A stretch of 64,000 nucleotides of DNA. It comes from Dipteris shenzhenensis. Its lineage: Eukaryota; Polypodiophyta; Polypodiopsida; Gleicheniales. This document shows, in pieces, positions 21,894 through 32,657 of the stretch (positions within the stretch are counted from its first letter, which is position 1; every line of letters begins with the position of its first letter). A model generated the notes under the pieces. That model ran no database searches. It was not told where the DNA came from and saw only the letters and a program-made list of their open reading frames with translations. The stretch lies in the NCBI GenBank assembly GCA_047967505.1, contig CM106538.1. The stretch is one strand, 5' to 3'. Position numbers and translations under genes: made by a program.

Positions 21894-23300
21894 GTAGCAT
21901 TTGTTTCCAAGGCATCCATTTCTTCATCCATGGCTTTCTCCCATTTTTCTTTTCCCATGGCTTGCTCAAAAGAAGTGGGTTCTGGTTCTTGTATCACTTT
22001 GACCATATAAGCATAGTGAATGGCTGTAAATCCATCATATTTCAGCCTATCCATAGGATACTTGACTCTGGTAGACTTGTGCAAAATAGGCTCACTACTA
22101 GGTGCTCTCAAAACATCCCTTGTCTTCCTTACTCCAGGTGTAACAATAGAAGGAATACCCAACTCATCATCAAGGCTTTGTTCTGAGCCACTGGATTCAC
22201 CATCCACATAAGAATGACTTGCATTCACATCAACCATGGGCTGATCTACTTTCTCTTTTCCTTTTTGTGATACTTGCATACCACTATCTGCATTGCTTTG
22301 AGGAGATTCTCCTGATCTCACTCTGCCTATCCATGGCGAAGTATGTGAACCACTACTAGATGACACTACAAGTCCACTAATATTTTGTGATTGTTGCTGT
22401 GAATTGTGTGCAGCATTACCATTTTGTGCATCTACATCATCAATCACATTTACTGGTTTATACTAGCTACTCATCTCATCAAAAACAACATCTCTGCTCA
22501 CTGTAAACTTACGAGTAGAAGGATTATAGCATCTATACCCTTTCTGTTGCAGATAATATCCAATAAAGATGCACTTCTCAGCTTTTGGATCCAACTTGGA
22601 TCTCAACTCATCTGGCACATGAACATAGGCAATGCAACCAAAAACTTTCAAATGAGAAATATCTGGTTTCCTACCAGTATACCTCTCCTCTAGCATCATG
22701 CCATGTATTGCTATAGTGGGAGTCCTGTTCATTATGTAGACTATTGTAGCAACTGCTTCAGCCCAATAATAATCTAGTAAGTCTTTTTCATTGAGCATGG
22801 CACAAGATACCTATCCAATATATGCTTGTTTTTCCTTTTTGCAAGACCATTTTGCTGTGGGGTATGATTGCATGAACATTGCTGCTTTATGCCATGCTCT
22901 TGCAGGAACCTTGCAAACTCATTTGAGAGGTACTCTCCCCCTCCATCTGACCTTAGGCATTTTATTTGCAAGCCTGTTTCTTTTTCAACCATAGCTTTAA
23001 AAGCTTTGAAATGCCCAAGCACTTCACTTTTCTTTTTCATAAAATACACCCAAACTTTTCTGCTGTAGTCATCAATAAAAGTGACAAAATAATGACAGCC
23101 TCCAATAGATGCAGCTTTAATAGTCCACACATCAGAGTGGATTAATTCCAATGGCCTCTTACTCTCTTGAACATGTGTAGGAAATGGTTTCCTTGCATGT
23201 TTTCCAAATTGACAGGCTTCACATACCTTATGCATTTTTGCAACCTTGAACTTAGGATTGCCGGCAATCCTGTAACAATATTTTGGGCCTGCATTAATTT
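21894..23300 (-). pseudogene. Copia A copy 2 integrase and linker
   Basis: From right to left: VCEACQFGKHARKPF (zinc finger cysteines), LELIHSDVW (first catalytic aspartate intact), HYFVTFIDDYSRKVW, CLRSDGGGEYLS (second aspartate), then HTPQQNGLAKRKN, where the catalytic glutamate expected after GLA (usually GLAER) has become lysine. The later part has MLNEKDLLDYYWAEAV and the conserved FGCIAYVHVPDELR. A stop separates it from the acidic linker 21830-22447. This copy shows which integrase pieces were deleted from copy 1. Confidence 0.85.
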
Positions 23301-23363
23301 AAGTCGTCGTACATTAACATGACCAATGCGTTTATGCCAGATATCAATATCTGCAACTACTCT

Positions 23364-23938
23364 TCAAAAATCAGAAGGGCAATCAACTCCTCAAAATCAG
23401 GAAATTTTTCATGGACGGCAATGGATGTCCGAATCTATGCATAATCCTTTCCTAGACCATTCAAGGTCACAGAAACTAAATCATCATCTTCCACTGGCGA
23501 CCCAATGGAAGCAATTGCATCTGCAATCTTCTTCACCTTCATATGGTAGTCATTGATGCGCATATTTTCTCTCTACACATTATGCAACTCCTGCTTGAGC
23601 TGCATTTTCCTGGCTTGCGTATTTGTGCTGTACGTTTTTGTCAAAGTATCCCACGCCTCCTTTGGCATGCTTGCATCCTGAATATGCACAATCATAGAAT
23701 CTAAAATACTGATAGATAGCCAGTACATAACTTTTCTGGCTCTCTCACGCCATCCTTTAAATGCCCTCAACTCTTGTTGATTGGGAATATTAGGAATAAC
23801 TGGTTCTTGTTCAGCTCCAGTAATGAACTCCCAATAGCCTTTTCCCTTAAGGAAATTCATCATTCTAAACTTCCATGCTTGGAAGTTGTTCTTGTCAAGC
23901 TTTTCAATGACTATCTATGAAAGAGCATCAGATGCCAT
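23364..23938 (-). pseudogene. gag: Copia A copy 2 gag N-terminal part
   Basis: The start at 23938 (MASDALS) matches copy 1. The frame carries a TAG eight codons in, MMNFLKGKGYWEFITGAE, KEAWDTLTKTYSTNTQ, a TAG at HNV*REN and a TAG at GKDYA*IR. It is cut at about 23364 just after LIALLIFEE, where the sequence jumps to the DIDIWHK integrase zinc region. The first and last TAG positions are also TAG in copy 1. Confidence 0.85.
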
Positions 23939-24426
23939 TACAGAACACTGTAAAAATATTCTGTCACTGCAAAAAACACGACTTCTATCTCACAAGGGTA
24001 GATTTGCAAAAGTCACAAAAGTGGTATTTGACCACATAGTCACTTCCTAGTGATGATTTTGCATCAACAGGCAATAAGAATGATTCTGTCACTCCCAATA
24101 TCTCTGTGCATAGGCATACGATGCAATTTCTACGGCAACTTTTCACCGACTTGCAGAACAATGGTCGCACAGCCAAAACAAGGCACTTTTCTGAGTGCCT
24201 GTGAAAAACTTCCGCCACCAAAACGGGCCCGAAAATGGTCTCGAATCAAAAAAATAATGTCACCCTCTCGCCGCACCGTAAAGGGCATCTCAATCTGAGA
24301 CACTGCACTCTTGCACTTTCCGGCTGTGCTACCTATAGAGATTTACTCCCAAACTTGAAAAAGGAAAGCAATACTGATCCTCTTACCAAGACACTGCGAA
24401 CTTGGTTTGCTTCCTTGAGATCCTAA

Positions 24427-24449
24427 CCACGAACCGAGCTTTGATACCA
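24427..24449 (-). other. primer binding site, Copia A copy 2
   Basis: The complement of TGGTATCAAAGC directly abuts the 5' LTR, followed by CTCGGTTCGTGG as in copy 1 at 26-48. Confidence 0.88.
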
Positions 24450-24798
24450 TGTGAAGAGAGTGGGAGAGAGGTAAGGAGTCTCACTTGCAGCTTTCTCACA
24501 TACACAATGGGGGAATACACACAAAAGTGGAGGCTGAAAACAGTTTTCCTCTTCTTAGTTGTGAAAGCCAAAAGAACTCTCTCTCTTAGTACAAAAGGAA
24601 TAGATGAACCCTATATGTGGGTCTCAAACCAAACTCAGCTAACCTAGGTGGCATACTAACTGAGCCACTAACTAGAGTACATAAAGATAGCTGTCATCCA
24701 TGGGCGGTGTACCAACTGCATCTGCAGCTAACAAGTCAGTGACATAAATGCACAACAGTAACCCTGGCATATCACGAGTGGAGCTTGATATCTCAACA
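24450..24798 (-). repeat. 5' LTR of Copia A copy 2
   Basis: 349 bp with TG and CA ends, matching the 3' LTR at 20082-20439. It lacks about ten bases (ACCTATTATT region) and has scattered substitutions, so the insertion is not recent. Confidence 0.93.
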
Positions 24799-25250
24799 AT
24801 ACTGATCATTTCTGCATCAACATTTAGCTTTTAAGCTTGAAGCTGACTGAAAATGATATTAAATTCATTCAAGTGCAAAGCTATGGATACTCCCTCCTTC
24901 ATGTGTAGCTCAAACAATCTCTTCATGAGATAGACTTTGTTTGAGGTAGTCTCTTTCTCATATGTAGCACACATCTTTTTCCATAAAGCTTCCGTAGTCT
25001 TTTCAGTGACTACTGTGAAATAAATTGTCTCCCCAAGATGAAGTCTAATGGTAGACTTTGCCAATGCATCCAACTCATTCCATTCATTTGTGGACATAGC
25101 TGTAGGCTTAGCTGCAATCCCTTGTAATGGTTTTATCTGCTTCTTTTGAATAAGCACATTCCTTATCTGTTCTTTCCACAAAGAAAAGTTTGTCCCATCA
25201 AACTTTTTAATGCTAAAAAACTCCTTTTCAGACATGGAAGAGGATGCCAT
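24799..25250 (-). pseudogene. gag: Copia B gag N-terminal part
   Basis: The start is ATG at 25250 (MASSSMSEKEFF). The frame reads KKFDGTNFSLWKEQIRNVL, LWKKMCATYEKETTSNKVYL and LHLNEFNIIFSQLQA, a normal UBN2-type gag. A TAA follows where KLNVDAEMIS begins, then the insertion point of Copia A copy 2. It continues at 20081 as ILLLCSLLSSW. Capsid formation is the known role of the family. Confidence 0.88.
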
Positions 25251-25644
25251 GATGAAGTAAAGCAAAATCCCAAATGCTAGTGCCTGCAAGAGAGAATCAC
25301 ACCAAATACCAGGTGCACCCAACTGTTTATGCCACAATAGAGTGAAATATCACCAAAACTCAAAGCATCAAAAGATACAGCTGACTCATGTGCATGTACT
25401 ATGCATCCATATGAGCAAATATGGCCCAAAAAAAAATGCCAACTGCAACGGCAATCCAAAATGCCAATAAGTGCCAAATGGCTCACACATAAACATCATC
25501 CATGGGCATATGCATCAACAATATCTCATCCAAGAGAGCATAACACTATCAGTGCATCACATGCAATGTGTCAAAGCATCCATGTGCAAAGCGTCCATAA
25601 AAAATAGCATCCCACAAGGGGTCCCACTGGACCTCCCTCTGGGG
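25251..25644. other. Copia B leader remnant and unassigned sequence
   Basis: Directly upstream of the gag start, the minus strand has a pyrimidine-rich word ending in TTGCAG and a weak TGGTATTTGG resembling a primer binding site at about 25300. No LTR matching 16313-16486 is present. The rest up to the Gypsy copy shows no gene. Confidence 0.4.
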
Positions 25645-25661
25645 TCGACCCTCCCATTGCG

Positions 25662-26220
25662 AGGAAGTAGACTCGCCATTTGAGTATGAGGCAGAGTACC
25701 CAGTGTACTATGTAGAAGGTGCAAAGGGTCTAATACCAGCTTATGCAAATCAAGTACGTCCCAACACATATCGTGCACCAATTAAGTGCTACGGTTGAGG
25801 AGAGAATCATTGGATTGCAGAGTGCCCCCATCCTGGTAGCCTAGCTACTTTTCAACCCCTCTGTAGAGATTGTGGCATAGTACATGCCTCTATGGATTGT
25901 CCCATGAAAAATAAAGGCCCTGAACAAATAGAGGTTAAGCCTAACGTCCCAATCGGCATCATTGGGGTGGACCATCAAAGTCTGGGTTTGGCAAGTGTAA
26001 TATCACAACCTCTAAATGTAATTACACACCAATAGAAAGAGGCCACCAAGGACCCTAACATTCCAATCCAACCAAAGCAACTTCTGAAAAAGAAAGCACA
26101 AGTGCCTCCATCTTTGCCAAGCAATGAGCAGCCAAGCTCATCCACATCAACTCCCGAGTCTCAAATAAAAGAAGCTCCATACCCAAATGCAAAGGTGGAG
26201 AAGGCTCATTTTTAGGCACT
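25662..26220 (+). pseudogene. Gypsy derivative copy 2, zinc knuckles and linker
   Basis: CYG and GENHWIAECPHPG (two knuckle cysteines altered) are followed by LCRDCGIVHASMDCPMKNK, then PIGIIGVDHQSLGLASVI and the basic, proline-rich linker. It is nearly the same as copy 1 at 6780-7200. A TGA sits inside the first knuckle and a TAG near 26033. The linker ends ALQQHCEQ before the integrase junction. Confidence 0.7.
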
Positions 26221-26224
26221 TCAA

Positions 26225-27256
26225 CAACACTGTGAGCAGATGCCTATGAATATGTAAAAGGTTGTGATGTATGCCAATGGACTACTAAACCACAATACAA
26301 AGACTTCAATCCCCTAACACCAGTTGTTGCACAAAACCCATTTGAAAAATGAGGAATTGACTATGTGGGTCCCATACATCCAGCAGCAAAAGGAATACAG
26401 GCATGCTACATCATTGTGGCCACTGATAACTTTACAAAATGGGCTGAAGCTAAAGCAGTCAGAAAGGTAGATGCTAGAAGCACAGCAAGATTCTTATATG
26501 AAAATGTGATCACCCGGTTCGGATGCCCCATTGAAATTGTGTCGGATAGAGACACACATTTTGTCAATGAGGTAATCCAAGAACTCTTGTCTAGCTTCAT
26601 GGTAATCCATAGAAAAAGCACACCCTACTACCCCCAAGGGAATGGACAATCCCGAATCCACCAACAAAATAATATGCATTATCCTCACCAAGGTATTAGA
26701 ACGACAGCGTTCTGATTGGGCAGAGAAACTGAATGCATTCTTATGGGCATATAGGACCACATTCAAGGTCACTACAAGGAACACACCTTTTCAATTGGTG
26801 TATGGCCTTGAAGCTATGGTCCCACTCAAATTTGTAATACCAAGTCTACACATAGCAGTACAGGAATGCATGGGAGACCATGAATCCTTGCAAGAAAGGC
26901 TCTATCAATTGGAGAAGCATACAGAGACAAGACTAGTCACCTGCCATGCCATGACAATAGAAAAACACAAAAGAAAGGCATGGTTTGATAGTAATCTGAA
27001 AGCTAAAGACATCAAGGAAGGCGACTTAGTCCTGTTATACAATGCCAAAGTACACAAGGGGAAACTGAAGTATCTAGCGCAAGGACCCTACCGAGTACGA
27101 AAGATGAATCCCATCGGAGCTGTGCTGCTAGAAACACTGGATGGAGTCCAATTCAACACAATAATAAATGGGAGCCGACTAAAGTGCTACTACATCAACA
27201 CGCAAACCATCCCCGACAAAAACGAAGATTTGGGAAACCAAGTCTTCCTTAGTTAG
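26225..27256 (+). pseudogene. Gypsy derivative copy 2, integrase
   Basis: The zinc-domain end (YEYVKGCDVCQW) is followed by a TGA and then GIDYVGPIHPAAKG with the first catalytic aspartate. ATDNFTKWAEAKAVRK and IVSDRDTHFVNEV hold the second aspartate, and YYPQGNGQ leads to the ESTNK box with the glutamate. One extra base in GGACAATCCCGAATCC shifts the frame between NGQ and ESTNK. From about 26642 the frame is open for 204 codons: NAFLWAYRTTFKVTTRNTPF, YGLEAMVPLKF, then a chromo-like end (KEGDLVLLYNAKVHKGK, GPYRVRKMNPIGAVLLETLDG). It ends at 27256. Confidence 0.88.
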
Positions 27257-27559
27257 GATTAAATTGTATCATGAGCACTCACTTGCATATGTATGTCTTC
27301 ACACATATAGGTAGCACCAATCGATTTTAACCTAGGGCTCAGAAGTGATGCCTGAGTTCTAGCTTCCCTATGAAAATGCCAGCAACAAAAAAAATCATAT
27401 AGTTAGTCCATACCTAGCTACTAGGTCATGTGCACTCACACCCTTTCGCTTAGACACATAGATGATTGCATGAATAATTGTACCACACACTTTCATTCCA
27501 CACTCTCAAAGCATGTATAGAAATAAGATCTCTCTCACACACACAGAAAGGTCAGCGGC

Positions 27560-28430
27560 ATGCCAACCAACCTAATGATCAATGGTACACCACATGCACA
27601 TGGATGCAGGTTCAAAAAAGATTCTTCCACTAAAGAGGATGCATAGAAAGAGCCCACCGCCTCAACCACGAGACCCTCTTCAGAGTTCACAGCCATCTAC
27701 ATCCTCTCAACCATGGCAACCATAGCCATTCGTGGTCTAGAGCGATAGCTCTGAAGAGGATTCAGTGCATGACCAAGACAAACAAATGCCACCCTAGTCA
27801 CCACTGACCTACACAGCCATTAATGGGGCCCAGTCACTGGAACTTGTTTGGCCACCCACATCGACTTATGCTCTTTCCCAGGAAGCAACATCTTACTTAG
27901 AGCAAAGGGGTCTAGGCAGTTTGCATGAGAGCCTGAAATCCTTGGAGGACAATCCTACAATGACCACATACATCAAGGATTTTCTCCATTCTTACCACTC
28001 CAGCAATGCAAAGGTTGGCAAGTATGGTACAATCACTATACATCAGAGCCCACTAAACATTATCCTCGATAGTACAGTCATTCAAAGGGCTTTCTCACTA
28101 CCAACACAAGGTGCCAAATACCCTAAACGGCCTGTCGATGCAAAGTTTCTTGAAGTATAGTCTCTTCTCACCAAGGCACACTGATCCATAGAGATGGCAT
28201 ATTGCTTCGCACAATCCTTGACCATCGCTTGAAGGAAGCAGCACAATTCCTATCCATAGTACTAGGGGTTAAGTGCGGCAAGAATCAATCCCTTCCACTC
28301 CGCACATTTGTTTTGCTGAGTAGGAAGCTAAAACAAGACTAGGTCCAGCACTTAGTCATCTTCTTTACAAAGAAACTAGATGGTTCTTTAGGCCAAAAAT
28401 ATAAAATTCCACACTTATTGGAGGGTGGTA
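27560..28430 (+). pseudogene. unrecognised reading frame downstream of Gypsy integrase
   Basis: Frames separated by stops carry protein-like sequence: SLKSLEDNPTMTTYIKDFL, LNIILDSTVIQRAFSLPTQ and KYPKRPVDAKFLEV (27921-28160). After shifts come RDGILLRTILDHRLKEAAQF, LGVKCGKNQSLPLRTFVLLS and LVIFFTKKLDGSLGQKYKIP to about 28430. The composition and codon-phase decay look like a former gene. The family is not recognised; by position it could be an extra 3' reading frame of the Gypsy element. Confidence 0.45.
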
Positions 28431-28442
28431 GTTGGATCAATG

Positions 28443-28520
28443 TAGTCGGTGGAGCCGACCAATCAACCTAGTCGGTGAAGCCAACTAGTCAACCTAGTCG
28501 ATGGAGCCGACTAGTCGTCC
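28443..28520. repeat. three tandem 26-bp repeats
   Basis: TAGTCGGTGGAGCCGACC-type units begin at 28443, 28469 and 28495 with a few differences. Each holds an internal GTCGG ... CCGAC inverted pair. Confidence 0.85.
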
Positions 28521-28559
28521 ATGGAATATTGAGGGAATATTCCCTATAATGTCTAGAGC

Positions 28560-28817
28560 AAGGGGCTCCCACACAATCAAGACAATGTGCCTCATTGTGC
28601 TACTAGCTTACCTACCCTACCTAGCCATAGGCTAGACTCACATAGATCATCTTTCTACCATCAATGGTCTCACACATAGATCATCTGACATGCAACTCAG
28701 AATCCATCTAGTGTCCTGGGCTCACACATGGCTTCTCCTCATATGGGGGACTTACAACTTGAGCACCTTGGACCACTGGTGGTTACCAGGAGGATGGGGC
28801 ATTGAGCATATCTAACA
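28560..28817 (-). repeat. partial 3' LTR of Copia C
   Basis: On the minus strand, a purine tract (GAGGGAAGG) after the RNase H stop is followed by TGTTAGATATGC, a normal LTR start. The other end could not be fixed. The sequence includes CTCCTCATATGGGGG, a word also found near 49216 and 51265. Confidence 0.5.
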
Positions 28818-29640
28818 CCTTCCCTCAATGTCCTACCTTCTTGATCGAATGCCGAGTCTTTGAAGATGACCCTGAAGTTGATCCTTCCCGAGTGCCTTGG
28901 TGAAGATATCTGCTCCATTTTGCTCTGTTGGACAGTGGACCAATTCCACTATCCCATCCTCGATCAAATCATGCACATAGTGATACTGAATCTGTATATG
29001 TTTTGTGCGCACATGAAACACTGGATTTTTAGTAATGGCCATGCAACTTTGATTATTGTACCTCAACACAATTGCCTAATCCTCTTGCACTGCCATGTGC
29101 CATAAGATCCTCCTCAGCCACATTGCTTCACATGCAGCAAAACATGCTGCCTTCTTGTACTCAGCCTCGGTAGAAGACAATGCCACTGTTGGCTTTTGCT
29201 TATTGATCCAAGAGAAGATATTTGAACCTAAAGAGAAACAATATCCAAAAACTGATTTCCTAGAATCAACATCTCCAACTGAATTTGAGTCACAATGACC
29301 AGCAAAGGAAGTGCCCGTACCATAGGTGATGCCATAATCAAGAGTGCCCTTCACATACCTGAGCACCCACATCCTTGCATTCCAATGATTCTTGCGGGGC
29401 TTATTGGAGAACCTGCTCAAAACGCCAATAGCAAAACTGATGTTTGTCGGTCTAGTGTTGCACAGATAGATGAGACTGCCGACCAACTTCCTGTACCTCT
29501 TGATGTTTGTAGGTTGTGAGGCATCCTCCATAGATAGCCTCGCATTTACCTCCACAGGTGTAGCTATCTCCTTACACTCAGACATACCAAATGCCTTCAA
29601 GATCTCCCTTGCATATTTCTGCTAAGAGATGAAGATCTTG
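28818..29640 (-). pseudogene. Copia C reverse transcriptase end and RNase H
   Basis: The frame from 29600 reads KAFGMSECKEIATPVEVNARL, YRKLVGSLIYLCNTRP, FAIGVLSRFSNKP and YVKGTLDYGITY, then the RNase H boxes GHCDSNSVGDVDSRKS and LSSTEAEYKKAACFAACEA, with a stop at AVQED*AIV. The remainder reads RTKHIQIQYHYVHDLIEDG and QNGADIFTKALGKDQ. Within GHCDSNSVGDVDSRKS, the usual GYCDSDWAGD box has lost its second aspartate. Confidence 0.85.
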
Positions 29641-30545
29641 CTTGGCTCAGACTTCAATCCCCAAACAGTAGTGCATCAAGCCTAAGTCTGTCATCTCAAA
29701 CTCTGTGCTCAACGCCTTTCTAGTCTATTGGATCATGTCTTCATAGTCACCTGTAATAAGGAGATCATCCACATATAGAACAAGCAGATTTTCCACCTTT
29801 CCTATACACATACAAGTTAGCATTCTGAGGCACATCTTTTGAAGTTTACTTTATGAAAGAATTTGTATATCCATTGGTACCATGCTCTTGGGGTCTGTTT
29901 TAGCCCATACAGAGCCTTCTTCAGCTTGCATACCTTGTTCTTGGAATGGGGGGCCTCAAACCCTGGTGGCTGAGCCACGTACACCTCCTTCTTAAGGTCA
30001 CCATTCAAGAATGTTGATTTAACATCCATTTGATAAATTGGACACTTTTTATGAGCAGCCACCGATAGTAATGTGGGAATAGTGGTCATTCTGGCAGTCA
30101 AAGCAAAAGATTCCTGAAAATCAAACCCTTCAACCTGTGAAAATCCTTGTGCAATCGATCTAGCTTTGTACTTTTCCAAAGTCCCATCGACCTTGTACTT
30201 TACCTTCCAAACCCACTTGGTGCCAATAACCTTTCTATTAGGTGGCCGATCTACCAGCTCCCAAGTTTCATTCTTCATGATGCTGTCATATTCTACTTGC
30301 ATGGCATTTTTCCAATCTTCGTTTGCAAGTGCTTCCTCCAAACTAGTAGGCTCCTTTATTTTTGCAATAATCTCAGCCATCAAGGCCATATTGACTATGT
30401 GAGCAGAAGCCCTCCTTTGCTCCTCGATTCTCTGAGATCGCCTTGGTCCATCTGCATGCTGCTCAATAAACATAGGCATTCGGTTATCATGGTCGTAGAG
30501 CTGCCTTACCCATCGCCAGCAATGGCTTTTCCGATGGTGCAACAA
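29641..30545 (-). pseudogene. Copia C reverse transcriptase
   Basis: The linker frame from 30545 leads into [74 protein letters not shown] and [15 protein letters not shown]. The frame then shifts; the catalytic YVDDLLITGD box is readable in another frame near 29780. Several stops follow before the RNase H frame. Confidence 0.85.
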
Positions 30546-30599
30546 CAGGTTGGTGACTTATACCTTCATCATCTGATATTTCCTCCTCCTTTATAGCTC

Positions 30600-30835
30600 T
30601 TAGGATAGGTCCATGTAGTGAATTACCTCTTCGCTTGATGATAAAGTGGAAGAGCTCTTCTCTACCTCCACTGCATGTGGCTGCTCCCTAAACACCACAT
30701 CGCGGCTCGGTATGATCTTCTTTGCCTCTCGTTCATGCAACTTATAGGCTTTCTTCTCATCACAATAAAATAAGAAGATACATTTGGTGCCTTTTGGTTG
30801 TAGCTTGTTTCTATCTTTGTTTGTGTTGTCTCTTT
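30600..30835 (-). pseudogene. Copia C integrase C-terminal fragment
   Basis: The frame KGTKCIFLFYCDEKKAYKLHEREAKKI and PSRDVVFREQP matches the conserved end of Copia integrase (usually KCIFLGY ... YKLYDP ... SRDVVFDE). It begins abruptly at about 30835, where repeat X starts, so the rest of the integrase was lost there. Confidence 0.75.
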
Positions 30836-31324
30836 CCCATAGCTTCCGCGAGAAGAGTAGGGTATTCTCAGTATCCAAGGTTCCGAGGCTTTTTGTCACC
30901 TACAATATATTGGGGTTGTCGTTTGTAGTATACGTGTAGCTTAGGACCTCGAGTCGCATTCCGGTGAGAGATGTAGGCTTAAGTGTGGTAAGCAAACAAA
31001 GTGCATGCATGTGTAAAAGGAACATGTACCATCATGGTTGAGGTAATGAAGGCCTTCGTCTTCATTGGGGGTTGCAAGAAGTTAGGAGGAGTTTAAGGGT
31101 TAGAAGGAGGTTCCAGGGTTTAGAAGTGGGTTCCAAGGTTTAGAAGAGGCTCTAGGGTTAGGAGTTCCAGAGTTTAGAAGAGGTTCCAAGGTTTAGAGTA
31201 GAGTACATGGTGGAGAACTCGTCTCCCTTGTAGATCATGGAGATTAAGGATTGAGGAACTAAGGGTTTAGGGAGAGCATAGGAGTGGGAGAGGAAGAAGG
31301 TGCAAGAGCATGGGGGAAAGAGGA

Positions 31325-31485
31325 GAGAGGAGGGAGGAGGAGGAGGAGGAGGAGGAGGGAAGAGGAGGAGGGAGAAGGAGAGAGGAGGAGGAGGAAGGAG
31401 GGGGAGGAGGAGGGAGGAGGAGGAGGAAGATGGAGGAGGAGAAGGGAGGAAGAGGAGAGAGGAGGAGAGGGGAGGAGGAGTTGCA
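31325..31485 (+). repeat. (GGA)n-type low-complexity tract
   Basis: GGAGGA and GAGGAGGAGGAA words; this is the complement of the CTC tract in repeat X. Glutamate- and glycine-rich frames here are artefacts. Confidence 0.85.
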
Positions 31486-31610
31486 AGGTTAGGACATGCT
31501 TTTGGACGTGGAGTGCAAGGAAGCATGGACACTTGAGACAATTGCTTGGAATACCAAAGTAGAACTCAACACAATGCCCCAAAGAGTGTGGGCTTCATTC
31601 AATTATGGGG

Positions 31611-31620
31611 GTATTTATAC
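31611..31620 (-). promoter_or_regulatory. TATA box in repeat X copy 2
   Basis: GTATTTATAC on plus is GTATAAATAC on minus. It lies directly downstream, in the minus sense, of the 13-bp array. Confidence 0.5.
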
Positions 31621-31669
31621 AAGTTGGAGAGCTTCTCTCTCTGCATGTAGGAATTGTAACACATTCTCT

Positions 31670-31932
31670 CTGTACATGTAGAACTTGCATGTAGAAGTTG
31701 CATGTAGGAGCTGCATGTAGAACTCGCATGTAGGAGTTGTATGTAGAACTCACATGTAGAACTTGCATGTAGAACTCGCATGTAGAAGTTGCATGTAGAA
31801 CTCGCATGTAGGAGTTGCATGTAGGAGTTGCATGTAGGAGTTTCATGTAGAAGTTGCATGTAGAACTCGCATGTAGAACTCACATGTAGGAGTTGCATGT
31901 AGAAATCGTATGTAGAACTTGCATGTAGAACA
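31670..31932 (-). repeat. 13-bp tandem array upstream of TATA box
   Basis: About twenty imperfect copies of GCATGTAGAACTC (plus strand), with variants GCATGTAGAAGTT and GCATGTAGGAGTT. On the minus strand many unit junctions spell CATGCA, an RY-type word known in plant promoters. Copy 1 of repeat X has only about five degenerate units. Confidence 0.85.
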
Positions 31933-32657
31933 CGCAAGTTGGATTTCTAAGAGGGATTATTTCTAGTCTCATGTAAGTACAAGCGGAGCTTTGCCGCTAC
32001 TCTACACACACATTCTGTTCTACCTAAGTTCATGTTGGCACAGAGACAACATACTCCCGGATCCATTTTATTACCTATCCTCGGGTTATGGCTGATTGCG
32101 AGCACGTACCTGGGTTGCCATGTTTTTAGTCCAATGGCTGTGGAACTTGTGGCGTGCCAATCGATTGTGTTGTAAAGCCTTGGCACCATATAGTTTTTGC
32201 TCAGTTTTCAAGTAGCGTGTATCCACCATTTGCTCGAACAAAGATATGTGGCGTGCTTCTAAGAAGATCACTCTTTGATAGAGTCGGCTTGTAATATGAG
32301 CATTGACTCTTTCATTGGGATTGAAATCGAGTGGATTTAAATGGCAATCGAGGTAACATGGGACCTCTAGAATGAATTCCAATGTTTAACAGAATATAGC
32401 ACTTAAGCGAAGGAAGCGATCAATGTTGCCGCACATTATTTGCTCATGTTGCTGAAGTGCTTGGACCATTGTGACTTGGATATTCCATTCTACACTAGAG
32501 TATGGTTCGATCATTGGCCAATTAATGGTTTGATCTTCATCCAAAGTGTGTATGTTGGCTTCCCATTTTTTACGCCATGGAACTGCATAGAACTTGGGAT
32601 GGGTCCTAAGACATGGAGGTGCCAGTAGGTACTCCTTCAAGAATATTACATCAAAGA

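Larger units (their letters stand above)
20082..24798 (-). mobile_element. Ty1/Copia element A copy 2, nested in Copia B
   Basis: It is complete from LTR to LTR on the minus strand, with primer binding site and polypurine tract in place. Flanking 5-mers are ATATT (20077-20081) and ATACT (24799-24803), a target duplication with one C/T difference. The host sequence on both sides is one gag gene of Copia B. Inside, about 840 bp covering zinc knuckle, protease and most of the pre-integrase region are missing. Integrase and reverse transcriptase are better preserved than in copy 1. Confidence 0.95.
16313..25340 (-). mobile_element. Ty1/Copia LTR retrotransposon, element B, split by Copia A copy 2
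   Basis: Reading leftward the order is gag start (25250), an inserted Copia A copy (20082-24798), gag end, zinc knuckle, protease, integrase, reverse transcriptase, RNase H, polypurine tract and a short candidate 3' LTR. The family differs clearly from element A in protein sequence. No matching 5' LTR was found to the right of 25340, so the upstream end is lost or too diverged. Confidence 0.85.
25645..28430 (+). mobile_element. Ty3/Gypsy derivative, copy 2
   Basis: It begins with the same zinc-knuckle stretch as copy 1 (GAAGTAGACTCGCCATTTGA near 25662 matches 6661). It goes through the same linker, jumps to integrase at the same place and continues through a nearly complete integrase to 27256. 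The downstream region to about 28430 contains another decayed reading frame. LTRs were not found. Its length and content are consistent with a non-autonomous Gypsy subfamily lacking reverse transcriptase. Confidence 0.75.
28560..30835 (-). mobile_element. Ty1/Copia LTR retrotransposon, element C, 3' part
   Basis: Integrase C-terminus, reverse transcriptase, RNase H and the LTR start are present; gag, protease and integrase core are absent. The right end joins repeat X inside a sequence reading GGGAAAGAGACAACAC. The proteins form a third family, distinct from A and B. Confidence 0.8.
30838..31940 (-). repeat. repeat X, copy 2
   Basis: It is the reverse-complement partner of 12390-13350. The shared order, read on the minus strand, is 13-bp units, TATA box, CTTGCACTCCACGTCC, (CTC)n tract (31325-31485 as GGA on plus), AACCTTGGAACC-type repeats, GAAGACGAAGGCCTTC, and GGGAAAGAGACAACA at the end. 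The 13-bp array is much longer here. Confidence 0.75.
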
